Shown: positions 36,811 through 45,845, counted from the stretch's first letter. The stretch: DNA of 64,000 bases from Prevotella herbatica (GCF_017347605.1 NZ_AP024484.1:2184501-2248500); one strand, 5' to 3'. Numbers and translations: made by a program. The notes: generated by a model not told the origin, from the sequence alone.

Positions 36811-37254
36811 TAGTGCAAGTCAAGCGCAGAATCATCAAGTTCACTTGAATGTTATGCCTTGATGCAGCTTACTTTATGCAAAGGTAGTGCAAGTTAAGCG
36901 CAGAATCATCAAGCTTGTTTGAATGTTATGCCTTGACGCAGCCTACTTTATTTAAAGGTAGTGCAAGTTAAGTGCAGAATCACCAAGTTCACTTGAATGT
37001 TATGCCTTGACGCAGCCTACTTTATTTAAAGGTAGTGCAAGTTAAGCGCAGAATCATCAAATTTACTTGAATGTTATGCCTTGACGCAGCCTACTTTATT
37101 TAAAGGTAGTGCAAGTTAAGCGCAGAATCATCAAGCTTGTTTGAATGTTATGCCTTGACGCAGCCTACTTTATTTAAAGGTAGTGCAAGTTAAGCGCAGA
37201 ATCATCAAGTTTACTTGAATGTTATGCCTTGATGCAGCTTACTTTATGCAAAAG
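36811..37254. repeat. 74-bp tandem repeat, six copies
   Basis: Units start at 36811, 36885, 36959, 37033, 37107 and 37181 (exact 74-bp period, starting TAGTGCAAGT). Each has a small hairpin CAAG(T/C)nn(A/G)CTTG-like core, the conserved words TTATGCC and GCAGC, and an outer pairing GTAG ... CTAC. Variation between units is concentrated in the hairpin: copies 1, 3 and 6 have CAAGT/ACTTG, copies 2 and 5 CAAGC/GTTTG, copy 4 CAAAT/ACTTG. There are no unique spacers, so it is not CRISPR. The unit is related to dispersed copies at 49.99, 53.68 and 53.75 kb. Confidence 0.93.
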
Positions 37255-37328
37255 TAAGCATTTTATTTTTTTTGGCGAAGAAAAGGTGACATAATTTACG
37301 TTATTTATAGCTTATTCAACAACAAATG

Positions 37329-38540
37329 TTATTTTAAATGTAGAATATGTCCCATTCTGTCACGTTTAGTTTTCAAATATCTCACATCATATTTGTTTGG
37401 CTCAATCTCTATTGGGACATTCTCTACGATTTCCAATCCATAAGCTTCTAGTCCAACTCTCTTTCTAGGATTGTTTGTCATAAGTCTCATCTTATGTATT
37501 CCAAGATGTCTCAGCATCTGTGCGCCGCAGCCGTAGTCTCTCTCGTCTGGTTTGAATCCCAAATGTATATTTGCGTCAACGGTGTCGTATCCTTGCTCTT
37601 GCAGTTTATATGCGGCAATCTTGTTCATCAATCCTATTCCGCGACCTTCTTGCTGCATATATATCACAACGCCCTTGCCTTCTTTTTCAATCATTTTCAT
37701 AGACTTGTGAAGTTGTTCTCCGCAATCACAGCGTTGACTGCCAAGGATATCACCTGTTGCGCATGATGAATGTACTCTCACCAAAATAGGTTCGCCCTCT
37801 TTCCATTCACCTTTTATAATAGCCATGTGCTCTAAACCGTTGCTTGTCTGGCGGAAAGGAATAAGGTGGAAATGTCCGTATTCTGTCGGCATGTCAACCT
37901 CGTCACCAACTTCAATTGTTGATTCTGTTTTCAGTCTATATGCAATGAGGTCTTTGATAGATATAATTTTCAATCCCCATTCCTGTGCTCTTTCTTTAAG
38001 CTCAGACATACGTGCCATTGTTCCGTCTTCGCTCATTATTTCCATCAGTGCGCCTGCTGGGTATAATCCAGAAATCTTGCATAAGTCAACAGCTGCTTCA
38101 GTGTGTCCGCTTCTGCGTAGCACTCCGTTTTCCTGTGCATATAGTGGATTGATATGTCCTGGACGACCGAATGTCTCTGGAGTAGAAGTAGAATCGGCGA
38201 GAGCCAAGATAGTTTCTGCACGGTCATGAGCCGAAACTCCTGTAGTGCATCCTTCCAATTTGTCTACTGTAATTGTAAAAGGTGTACCTAGCATTGATGT
38301 GTTCTCTGTTACCTGATGAGGCAGGTCTAGTTCGTCCGCTCTCGACAGAGTTATTGGCGCACAAAGTACGCCACGGGCGTTCTTTAGCATGAAGTTGACC
38401 TTCTCTGCTGTAATTTTCTCTGCAGCGATAATCAAGTCTCCTTCATTCTCGCGGTCCTCATCGTCAACAACAATGACAAACTTACCTTCTTTGAAATCTT
38501 TTATGGCATCTTCGATGCTGCTTAATTTGAACTCTCCCAT
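37329..38540 (-). CDS. ribBA: Bifunctional DHBP synthase / GTP cyclohydrolase II
   Basis: Encodes 403 aa. Makes the two riboflavin precursors: 3,4-dihydroxy-2-butanone 4-phosphate (N-domain, about 1-205) and 2,5-diamino-6-ribosylamino-pyrimidinone phosphate (C-domain). N-domain: [41 protein letters not shown]-domain zinc cysteines in [36 protein letters not shown], and [16 protein letters not shown]. Both halves look intact. It lies 65 bp downstream of the LptF/G-like gene on the same strand and may be co-transcribed with it. No FMN riboswitch is evident upstream. Confidence 0.95.
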   Translation of the reverse strand: MGEFKLSSIEDAIKDFKEGKFVIVVDDEDRENEGDLIIAAEKITAEKVNFMLKNARGVLCAPITLSRADELDLPHQVTENTSMLGTPFTITVDKLEGCTTGVSAHDRAETILALADSTSTPETFGRPGHINPLYAQENGVLRRSGHTEAAVDLCKISGLYPAGALMEIMSEDGTMARMSELKERAQEWGLKIISIKDLIAYRLKTESTIEVGDEVDMPTEYGHFHLIPFRQTSNGLEHMAIIKGEWKEGEPILVRVHSSCATGDILGSQRCDCGEQLHKSMKMIEKEGKGVVIYMQQEGRGIGLMNKIAAYKLQEQGYDTVDANIHLGFKPDERDYGCGAQMLRHLGIHKMRLMTNNPRKRVGLEAYGLEIVENVPIEIEPNKYDVRYLKTKRDRMGHILHLK

Positions 38541-38605
38541 AGTTATCTTGTTTTAATGATAGGTCTTTCTATTTATGATACCTATTTAATATATATATAA
38601 TCTAA

Positions 38606-40534
38606 TTATTTTATTGTTTGCATATCCGATATTCTTCTGACGATGTTGTCGTTGGTCTGTTTTATTGTTTTCAGATCACGCAACAATCTCATTCTAAATC
38701 CAAACATTCTGAAGTAGAAGAATATACCAAGTGGTAGTATCACCGCTGACATAATGTTCATCCATTTACGCTCGAACGGACGTGTGTGGGCTTTTACTGA
38801 AACTACCGGATAGTTGTTCAGTTCGCTCAATATGTAGTGATCTCTTGTGTTCGACAAGTCGTTTATCACGTCTTCCATTTCTTCGCTTATTCTTTTTATC
38901 TCATGGTCGGGATGATACTTGAAGAATACGTTTATTGGATTAGGCATACCGACGAGTTTTTGTGCCTTTGAGTAGTCACCCACATCGTTGCTTATTGCTC
39001 TAAGGCGCATTGCGTCGTTAGTGTAGTTAGGGTCTTCAATCACAACTTCCTTACCGAATACGTGACGCTTTATCCTAAGTCCCAACAGCTTCCTCATCAC
39101 GTCTTTATACAAGTCGATGTTGAATACCACGGAATCTTTATTAGCCTTGTAAGTCACGAATACTGCTATTGGCGTTAGCACAGCCGGAGCAAGTCCCTTT
39201 CCAAACCATACAGACCACATACCGCCGCGCGCCATTCTGTATCCAGAGTTGTCAAGAATGTAATACACGATAAACACAAGTACTGATATAATAACCGGTA
39301 TTCCCAGTCCTCCTTTCCTTATGATTGCTCCCAGTGGGGCACCGATGAAGAAGAATATCAGACAGGATAACGCTACTGTAAACTTATTGATAGCCTCAAT
39401 CTCGTGGTCATTAATAATCTTGTCGCCGTCTTTCGTTATCATACTCTTGAAGTCAAGGTCGTTTACGGCAGCTTGTGTTTTTGCTAAAGCGTCGTTCACA
39501 ACTTGGCTCTTCTTGCTTGCCGACAGATGACTATATGTAGAGTCTATATTGAAGTTGTTTGCCATGCCTGCTTTTATAGCGGCTAAGGAGTCACGCTTAT
39601 TAATCTTCGGCGTAAAATACATACCCATTTTCTCGTCCTTATAATATGCATTTCCTATGCTGTCATAAGTTATGTTGAGCGAGTCAATGTCATGAAATAT
39701 TTTCTTGAGGCTTTTTCCTCTGGCATCGTTTGATAGACTGGTTGCATCAGCCATATTAAAGTCGCCGTCAAAATCAAGTACAATCTTTTTTGCCGTGAAC
39801 GTCTCCCTGCGGTATGGCACAGCTGCACTGTTTCCGAACGCATCAGTCTGCATATTCTCAAACCATTCGCCACTCCATAGGTGTAATAGCAAGTGCTTTT
39901 TCTCAGCAGTTGCTTGTAGCATTGCCGAGTCGGCTAGGATTATTGCTTGATCTTCGTAACTACCTGTCATTCGGTATATCATCACGCCATATAGCATACC
40001 AGTCTTGACGTCTTTTCTCTGAACATACAGGTTGCTGTTAGGTATTCCGTCATAGAATATACCTTCTGGGATTTCAACTTCAGGACTTTTCTGCTTCATA
40101 GATATAAGCAGCTGTCCTATTTTCATATTAGCGGTAGGTCCTATGTTATTTTGAAAATAGAAAGAGATACCGCTGATAACAACGGTAAGAACGATAAGTG
40201 ATCTGAAAGATTGTATCAGAGATATTCCTGCTGCTTTTATTGCTGTTAGCTCACTGCTTTCACCTAAGTTACCGAAAGTGATTAATGAAGACAGTAGTAT
40301 TGCTAGTGGCATGGCTTGTGGAACAAGCATCAGTCCCATATACCAGAAGAACTGTGCCAGTATCTCCATCGACAGTCCTTTACCGATAAGTTCGTCAATA
40401 TATCTCCAAAGGAACTGCATCATAAGCACGAATTGGCAAATGAAGAATGTGCCTATGAAAAGCACTCCGAATTGCTTTGAGATAAATATGTCTAATTTCT
40501 TTATTCGAAACATCTGTTCTAATGTAATATTCAC
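38606..40534 (-). CDS. LptF/LptG family lipopolysaccharide export permease
   Basis: Encodes 642 aa (a start at 40513, MFRIKKLDIFI, is also possible). YjgP/YjgQ proteins are the membrane part of the LptBFGC pump that extracts LPS from the inner membrane. N-terminal helices: KQFGVLFIGTFFICQFVLMM, QAMPLAILLSSLITFGNLGE with SSELTAIKAAGISL (coupling region), a periplasmic beta-jellyroll, then FTVALSCLIFFFIGAPLGAI and IPVIISVLVFIVYYILDNSG. The C-terminal third adds a cytoplasmic stretch and another hydrophobic segment (IMSAVILPLGIFFYFRMFGF), which explains the length compared with about 360 aa in E. coli; this longer form is typical of Bacteroidetes. Confidence 0.88.
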   Translation of the reverse strand: MNITLEQMFRIKKLDIFISKQFGVLFIGTFFICQFVLMMQFLWRYIDELIGKGLSMEILAQFFWYMGLMLVPQAMPLAILLSSLITFGNLGESSELTAIKAAGISLIQSFRSLIVLTVVISGISFYFQNNIGPTANMKIGQLLISMKQKSPEVEIPEGIFYDGIPNSNLYVQRKDVKTGMLYGVMIYRMTGSYEDQAIILADSAMLQATAEKKHLLLHLWSGEWFENMQTDAFGNSAAVPYRRETFTAKKIVLDFDGDFNMADATSLSNDARGKSLKKIFHDIDSLNITYDSIGNAYYKDEKMGMYFTPKINKRDSLAAIKAGMANNFNIDSTYSHLSASKKSQVVNDALAKTQAAVNDLDFKSMITKDGDKIINDHEIEAINKFTVALSCLIFFFIGAPLGAIIRKGGLGIPVIISVLVFIVYYILDNSGYRMARGGMWSVWFGKGLAPAVLTPIAVFVTYKANKDSVVFNIDLYKDVMRKLLGLRIKRHVFGKEVVIEDPNYTNDAMRLRAISNDVGDYSKAQKLVGMPNPINVFFKYHPDHEIKRISEEMEDVINDLSNTRDHYILSELNNYPVVSVKAHTRPFERKWMNIMSAVILPLGIFFYFRMFGFRMRLLRDLKTIKQTNDNIVRRISDMQTIK

Positions 40535-40557
40535 GCACGTGCGCGTAATTTAGTTTG

Positions 40558-40565
40558 CAAAATTA
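40558..40565 (-). promoter_or_regulatory. -7 box of the lptF/G-like gene
   Basis: TAATTTTG on the minus strand, about 24 nt before the first ATG; a GC-rich near-palindrome (GCACGTGCGC) lies between box and gene. Confidence 0.5.
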
Positions 40566-40749
40566 GTATAAAAATATTAGAAATCTCCCATTTTTCATCT
40601 TTTTTATCAATTAACATCGGTTACTTTCTAAATTCTAATAACTATAAGATAACTTCATTAATCTGATTAATCCGAGCAATTAGATTTTTTTCTCAAACAT
40701 CGTTGTCAAACAATTTTTTCATTCATCTAAAAATAATTTCCAAATAAAT

Positions 40750-40780
40750 TTTGGTAATTAAAAACTTTGTATTACCTTTG
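40750..40780 (+). promoter_or_regulatory. tRNA-Met promoter
   Basis: TTTG (40750-40753), 19 bp, TACCTTTG (40773-40780). Exact consensus, about 33 bp before the tRNA. Confidence 0.8.
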
Positions 40781-40812
40781 CACCCGCAAACAGCAGTAAT
40801 GCTTGTTGTGAT

Positions 40813-40886
40813 GGCGGGATAGCTCAGCTGGTTAGAGCGTCGGATTCATAATCCGGAGGTCGTGGGTTCGGGTCCCACCCCCGCTA
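40813..40886 (+). tRNA. tRNA-Met (anticodon CAT)
   Basis: 74 nt. D-arm AGCTCAGCTGGTTAGAGC, anticodon stem-loop CGGATTCATAATCCG with CAT at 40847-40849, T-arm GTGGGTTCGGGTCCCAC. The acceptor stem GGCGGGA/CCCCGCT has a G-U pair at the end and an A-C mismatch at position 7-66. CCA is not encoded. It lacks the three G-C pairs of an initiator anticodon stem, so it is elongator Met, or tRNA-Ile2 if the C34 is modified to lysidine. Confidence 0.9.
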
Positions 40887-40910
40887 CAAAAAGTTAAAAA
40901 CTTAGCAAAT

Positions 40911-40946
40911 AAGGGAATTACAACGTCAGTTGTGATTCCCTTTTTC
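40911..40946 (+). terminator. Terminator of the tRNA gene
   Basis: AAGGGAAT plus ACAAC / GTTGT plus ATTCCCTT stem with a GTCA loop, followed by TTTTT. Confidence 0.9.
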
Positions 40947-40999
40947 TTGTTCGCCCAGCACGAACGTATTCTAATGGGTGAAAGTCCCCAATGCACCTT

Positions 41000-41255
41000 G
41001 GTATCATGGACAAAGGCGATAATGGCATTTTGGCAAATAACCGTGAAATCTTTTAGGAAGTCTGCAAGTCCTGCTTTTATTATAGCGATGATATTATCAC
41101 GTTGTTGCAACTCTTGCTTATAGCATTCTTCTAACCAAAAATCTGCGCGTTCTCGCTCCTTAGCTTCCTCTGCCTTGATACCAATTCAACACCAATTCTT
41201 TATCTGTCTTCTTGCTTATTTTTTGTGACTTATTTAACTTTATTTTATCCGACAT
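41000..41255 (-). pseudogene. Frameshifted small gene next to the tRNA
   Basis: From ATG 41255 one frame reads MSDKIKLNKSQKISKKTDKE then LVLNWYQGRGS and stops at 41160. The neighbouring frame then continues as a normal-looking charged helix (IKAEEAKERERADFWLEECY, KQELQQRDNIIAIIKAGLAD). A single-base change near 41175-41185 would join them, so this looks like a broken gene. A TATTTTTG -7 box lies 4 nt before the ATG. The family was not recognised. A short ORF tail at 41340-41440 on the same strand (LLTLLKSITETEREELLALI, stop) may be another fragment. Confidence 0.4.
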
Positions 41256-41453
41256 ATTGCAAAAATATAGGATAAAGAGATAGGCGTTTATTTTGAATAG
41301 TAGAAGGATTGCCTTTGATTTTTTACCATATATGACACTTTTTTCAAATTAAAGCCAATAATTCCTCACGTTCAGTCTCGGTTATACTCTTCAAAAGTGT
41401 CAAGAGTTCCTGTTTGCTTCTAGTTTGCTGACTCGACAGTAATCGCTATATTG

Positions 41454-42545
41454 CTATTTGATTTCTTCAAAATCCTGTTTTTCAGGATTCCAGTAGCTTC
41501 CCTTCCAGTGATATTTGTCTATTAAGGGAGCGAAGCGTGAATGTGGCGACTCTCTCATTGCCTCATAGAAATATTGCCAATGATAGTTATTCTTTCCCCA
41601 TTTTTTTGTCGATTTGCCCAATGTCTCGTCAATGAAATGGTACGCCCAAGCATCATTGTATTCTAGACATGCCAGATAAAATAGTTTGAGGCGTTGGTAG
41701 TCAATATATCTTCTGGTAAGCTCATAGTTGCGTAGTTGCGTAAGCGCGAGCCTAAATTCTTTACTGGGCCACACTGCTACTGCCTCAAGAGCGTCGTTGG
41801 TGTTACCAATTGTTTCTCTTTGTGAGTAACCGCCCTCCTTATCCATTCCTTTGCTAAATTGTTTTAAAGATCTTATAATAAGTTCTTTCTCTGCTTTTTT
41901 CTTAAACTTGACAAGTGGCATAAGTACATAGCCGACCCTCTCCTTGTAGTACATTTCTTTCATTCGGCGATAGTATTTCTCGTTGCATGGCAGTCTGTCC
42001 ACAAGCTCATGAACATATTCTAACCTGCTTGATCCCTTCGTGAAAAAAATGATAGAGTCGTTTCTCACAGAGTCTGCTTGGGTTATTAGTCCGTCTTCCC
42101 TGCTATTCTGCAACCATTCAACGAATATATTCTCAACATATTCATCGAAAGAGACATCGCATGAGGCTAACTTGCACGAAGAAATGTCGTTCAAGTTCTT
42201 GAGTATGATGTCCTGACATCGTTTATTCCGTCTCAGGATAAGTCCATACATTGCCGCAAGCCTCACTGCAGGTGGTTCTTTTGCTGCTGTTAGCGATAAT
42301 AGCTTTTTATCGCTTGCTCTTTTTGCTATTATCTGCTGATAGTTCCACCCTATAGGTGTTGAATCCCATCCGTTATTATTATACAGATTATAAACTTTCA
42401 GTTTTGTTAATTTTTTGATTGCCCAGTCGACGCTATCGATACCTGTGGTGTTCTTCTGAGCTGATAGAGACATGGTGTTCAGTATTAATAAGGCTGCAAT
42501 AGCAACCCACTTAATACGATTTGTTTTTCTTTCTAGTGTTTTCAT
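41454..42545 (-). CDS. Exported protein of unknown function
   Basis: Encodes 363 aa. Signal peptide about 1-29 (LLILNTMSLSAQ). The mature part is rich in helices, Tyr, Trp, Lys and Arg, with repeated pair-like segments (YYRRMKEMYYKERVGYVLMP, RYIDYQRLKLFYLACLEYND) that could form an alpha-solenoid (HEAT-like). Two cysteine-containing stretches (CKLASCDVSFDEY) may form a disulfide. No catalytic motif was recognised. On its strand it lies immediately downstream of the left copy of a 228-bp repeat carrying a good -7 box (42704-42697), so it probably uses that promoter. Confidence 0.75.
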   Translation of the reverse strand: MKTLERKTNRIKWVAIAALLILNTMSLSAQKNTTGIDSVDWAIKKLTKLKVYNLYNNNGWDSTPIGWNYQQIIAKRASDKKLLSLTAAKEPPAVRLAAMYGLILRRNKRCQDIILKNLNDISSCKLASCDVSFDEYVENIFVEWLQNSREDGLITQADSVRNDSIIFFTKGSSRLEYVHELVDRLPCNEKYYRRMKEMYYKERVGYVLMPLVKFKKKAEKELIIRSLKQFSKGMDKEGGYSQRETIGNTNDALEAVAVWPSKEFRLALTQLRNYELTRRYIDYQRLKLFYLACLEYNDAWAYHFIDETLGKSTKKWGKNNYHWQYFYEAMRESPHSRFAPLIDKYHWKGSYWNPEKQDFEEIK

Positions 42546-42630
42546 ATTATTGTATTTAGTTCTTTATTCCGTGGTCAATGGTATTATTTAATGGTCTATG
42601 ATCAAAGTTATTTTTCTCATGTTTTCCAAA

Positions 42631-42858
42631 TTGTATTACCATATAGTCTTTACCTTACTGCAACTTTAGGTGTATTTTGCACCTATTTTTGCAGTACAAA
42701 GATAAATAAAAAGTTTATAATCTCCAAATAATTGATGAAATTACTGAAGTGTCGTGTCAAAAATCACCCAAGTAACAAAAAAGTTAAGATGCTAATCCTA
42801 TGTATTTCTTGGTGTAGTTAACATCCTTCTTTTTATTTATTCCCGCGAGAACGGCCGC
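42631..42858. repeat. 228-bp direct repeat, left copy (promoter/leader module)
   Basis: Nearly identical to 44488-44715. On the minus strand it holds a -7 box TATCTTTG (42704-42697) directly followed by a palindrome TACTGCAA ... TTGCAGTA (42696-42656) with an inner AGGTG/CACCT stem, then an ATG (MVIQFGKHEK..., 28 codons). That ATG replaces the ATPase start seen in the other copy. Confidence 0.9.
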
Positions 42859-42869
42859 TATATCATTTG

Positions 42870-43060
42870 ATTGAAGTGCTATGAGGAAACTGTCTTTCTC
42901 AGCGTTCTCTGCGGCATCTGCTTTAGCAGATCAATTTCCATTTCCCAACCTGTCTTTAATCTGCGAGAATCTGCGAGATCTGCGGGAGAACATGCCGTTT
43001 GCAGCAAGATACTTAAACAAAAAAGAGACTGCTCGTAAGCAATCTCTCAGTAGTTCCTTT
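42870..43060. repeat. Dispersed CTGCG repeat block
   Basis: Contains GCGTTCTCTGCGGCATCTGC, TTTAGCAGATCAATTTCC, and the 10-12-bp periodic AATCTGCGAGAATCTGCGAG, ending in GGGAGAACATGCCGTTT. Same family as the array at 44.75-45.56 kb. Short ORFs here are shadows of the repeat. Confidence 0.8.
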
Positions 43061-43185
43061 TATAGTGCAGTATGAAAGTCGTGACCAACAAGTGCACTTG
43101 TTTTATGTTGCAAAGGTAATACTATCTTGGATAATACGAAACTTTTCTCGTGGCAATATTTATCATATTGCTTCGTCTTTTGTAT

Positions 43186-44499
43186 TCAAAGTTCAAATTC
43201 ATCCAATAAGAATGGAATTACTCCTACATAGGTAAAACCTTCTTCGTCATTCCAGGCTTTGACATTGCCATCTAGAACAATTATTTTGCGGAAGAAGTCC
43301 CCAGAGTTTTTCATTGAATAAGTCTCCTGACTTCTTTTTTCTGGTGTATCAATATTCAATGCAGATTGAATGTAGATCTTCTCGTGTCCAGTGTTCACTA
43401 CAAAGTCAATTTCGTACAATGATTTTTTTCTTATTCCATCTTTGTTGATAGTTAGTTCTACTACTCCTACATCAACACTGTAACCTCTTGAAATAAGTTC
43501 CATATATATCATATTCTCCATCAAGTGTGAGCGTTCCTGTTGACGGAAATTGAGTTTTGCATTTCTTAGACCAAGATCTATGGCATAAAACTTCTTAGTA
43601 TTGTCAAAGTAGCGTTTCCCTTTAACATCGTAGCGCTTAGCTTTAGAAAAGAGATATGAATCCTCCAAATAGTCTAAGTAATTCTTGATAGTATGGTCTG
43701 AAGTTTTTCGCCCCATCAGTGAACTTGCTGCATTGGAAAGATTATGGGTATTAGTAAGCGATCCCACAGCAGAACATAGAGAATCAACCACAGCATCAAG
43801 GATTTCATCATCCTTGAGATTGTATCTTTCCACAATGTCTTTAAGGTATACATTTTTATATAGGTCATGCAGATATTTTTGCTTTTCGATCTCATTTGGT
43901 TCTAGTACCGCAAGAGGCATTCCGCCATAGGTAAGATAATTTTCCAAAGCATTTGATCGATCCTGATCTTCCATTTGGAAATACTCTTTGAAGGATAATG
44001 GATACAGTTTAATTTCCGAACCTCTATCTCGGAAATTTGTTACAATGTCCTTTGACAACATCTTAGAGTTTGAGCCCGTAACATATATGTCCAAATTCTT
44101 TCTGGCAACAAGGTCGTTGAGTATATCGTAAAAGGTGATATACAGCATATCCTTATCTTCTTCGGATACAAGATTTTCGTCTATGTCTTTATTCTTAATC
44201 TTTACAGACAACTGTATCTCATCAATGAAAACATAATATCTTTTGTCTTTATCTTGCGTTCTATCTACTATATACTCGAATAACTGATTGGGATTCCTAT
44301 ATTTCAAATCAGACTTTCTGTCTAAGGCTATTTCAACGAAGCAATCCTCACTGACACCTTCAGATAGCAGTTGGTCTTTATACAAAGTTGATAACAGGTA
44401 GGATTTACCGCAACGACGTATTCCGGTGATTATTTTTACCTTGCCATTCCATCTTTTGGAAAGCAATTCATTTACATATTTAGAACGTTGTATTATCAT
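43186..44499 (-). CDS. AAA-type ATPase with DUF4143 domain
   Basis: Encodes 437 aa. The N-terminal ATPase has Walker A in IITGIRRCGKSYLLSTLY and Walker B in YYVFIDEIQL, then DIYVTGSNSKMLS (sensor) and IKLYPLSFKEYF, the standard order in this family. The C-terminal DUF4143 region (about 205-437) has HTIKNYLDYLEDSYLFSKAK, RKFYAIDLG-like KKFYAIDLGLRNAKL, HLMENMIYMELISRGY and a PD-(D/E)XK-like YEIDFVV. These genes are abundant and often mobile in Bacteroidetes, and their function is unclear. It is bracketed by the two 228-bp repeats. Confidence 0.92.
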   Translation of the reverse strand: MIIQRSKYVNELLSKRWNGKVKIITGIRRCGKSYLLSTLYKDQLLSEGVSEDCFVEIALDRKSDLKYRNPNQLFEYIVDRTQDKDKRYYVFIDEIQLSVKIKNKDIDENLVSEEDKDMLYITFYDILNDLVARKNLDIYVTGSNSKMLSKDIVTNFRDRGSEIKLYPLSFKEYFQMEDQDRSNALENYLTYGGMPLAVLEPNEIEKQKYLHDLYKNVYLKDIVERYNLKDDEILDAVVDSLCSAVGSLTNTHNLSNAASSLMGRKTSDHTIKNYLDYLEDSYLFSKAKRYDVKGKRYFDNTKKFYAIDLGLRNAKLNFRQQERSHLMENMIYMELISRGYSVDVGVVELTINKDGIRKKSLYEIDFVVNTGHEKIYIQSALNIDTPEKRSQETYSMKNSGDFFRKIIVLDGNVKAWNDEEGFTYVGVIPFLLDEFEL

Positions 44500-44715
44500 A
44501 TAGTCTTCATCTTACTGCAACTTTAGGTGTATATTGCACCTGTTTTTGCAGTACAAAGATAATTAAAAGGTTTATAATCTCCAAATAATTGATGAAATTA
44601 CTGAAGTGTCGTGTCAAAAATCACCCAAGGAACAAAAAAGTTAAGGTGTCAATCGTATATGTTTTTTTGTGTAGTTAACATCCTTTTTTTATTTATTCCC
44701 GCGTGAACGACCGTT
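44488..44715. repeat. 228-bp direct repeat, right copy (ATPase promoter/leader)
   Basis: On the minus strand: -7 box TATCTTTG (44561-44554) touching a palindrome TACTGCAA (44513-44520) / TTGCAGTA (44546-44553) with inner AGGTG/CACCT, then the ATPase ATG at 44499. Upstream on the minus strand, both copies carry a possible protein C-terminus (KKDVNYTKKYIGLAS stop in the left copy; KKDVNYTKKHIRLTP stop in the right). Confidence 0.9.
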
Positions 44716-44744
44716 ATTGTTGTTGTCGTATGTGCAAACGGCCT

Positions 44745-45560
44745 ATTTTCCCGCAGATCCCGCAGATACTCGCAGACAAACCGCATGAACCGCATATCTC
44801 CACTATGTGGTATCTGCCTTTCTCAGCGCTATCTGCGGCATCTGCTTTAGCAGATCAATTTGTCTAACCTGTCTTTTGTCTGCGTGAATCTGCGTAATCT
44901 GCGGGAGAACATGCCGTTTAATTTGTTTTCTTTATATGTGCAAAACTACATAATATCTCGCAGATCTACGCAGACAAACTACAAACTACAAACTACAAAC
45001 TACATAAACTTCCTCCGTGTCGCAACTGTCTTTATCAGCGTTCTCTGCGGCATCTGCTTTAGTAGATCAATTTCCATTTCCCAACCTGTCTTTTGTCTGC
45101 GTAAATCTGCGTAATCTGCGGGAGAACATGCCGTTTAATTTGTTTTCTTTATATGTGCAAAACTACATAATATCTCGCAGATCTACGCAGACAAACTACA
45201 AACTACAAACTACAAACTACATAAACTTCCTCCGTGTCGCAACTGTCTTTATCAGCGTTCTCTGCGGCATCTGCTTTAGCAGATCAATTTCCATTTACCA
45301 ACCTGTCTTTTGTCTGCGTAAATCTGCGTAATCTGCGTGAGAATAGGCCGTTTAATTTGTTTCCTTTATATGTGAGAACAACATGTCCTCCCGCAGATTA
45401 TGCAGATTCACTACAATAGCATAAACTACATATTCTTCCTCCGTGTCGCAACTGTCTTTCTCTGCGTGATCTATGGTATCTGCTTTAGCAGATCCATTTG
45501 CCCAACCTGTCTTTTCTCTGCGAGAATCTGCGAGATCTGCGGGAGATAATGCCGTTTAAC
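44745..45560. repeat. CTGCG repeat array with 217-bp tandem units
   Basis: CTTCCTCCGTGTCGCAACTG recurs at 45009, 45226 and about 45435, so the main period is 217 bp with about 3.5 units. Each unit holds CTGCGGCATCTGCTTTAG, AATCTGCGTAATCTGCGGGA, ACATGCCGTTTAATTTG, an opposite-strand ATCTCGCAGATCTACGCAGA, and short CAAACTA repeats. Left and right halves are partly complementary (AATCTGCG versus CGCAGATT). ORFs over it are repeat translations and are not annotated. A fragment AATATCTAGCTGCACTCG (about 45597) of another repeat family follows. The -7 box for the next gene is TATATTTG at 45816-45823. Confidence 0.88.
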
Positions 45561-45845
45561 ATGTTATAAATAGAAAACAACAATAACGATTAAAGAATAT
45601 CTAGCTGCACTCGTTATGCGTATTAATCAATCTTCCTCTGTTCATTACTTAACAAAAACTGTCCTGTAATTTTTTGTTACACTTTTAAGCTATATTCCTT
45701 ATAGTCTTGATTTTACGGATATTTCAGATGATCCGCATAATTCCAACTATAAATTAATCCATTGCCACTCCTTAGGTTTCACGAATAAAAACTCGCTAGT
45801 CAAATAAAAAAGTCGTATATTTGCAAAATATTTTTCTAAAAAGGC

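Noticed and set aside
36811..37254. CRISPR array
   Set aside because: The 74-bp units are contiguous with no unique spacers, and no cas genes are nearby.
40832..41110. 92-codon minus-strand ORF ending SGGGTRTHDLRIMNPTL
   Set aside because: The end is the antisense of the tRNA-Met gene, a well-known artefact. Only the part beyond the tRNA may be remnant coding DNA, reported as a pseudogene.
44860..45419. Three overlapping plus-strand ORFs sharing LSAFSAASAL and SFVCVNLRNLREN
   Set aside because: They translate the CTGCG repeat array. Their likeness to each other comes from the 217-bp tandem period, not from a protein family.
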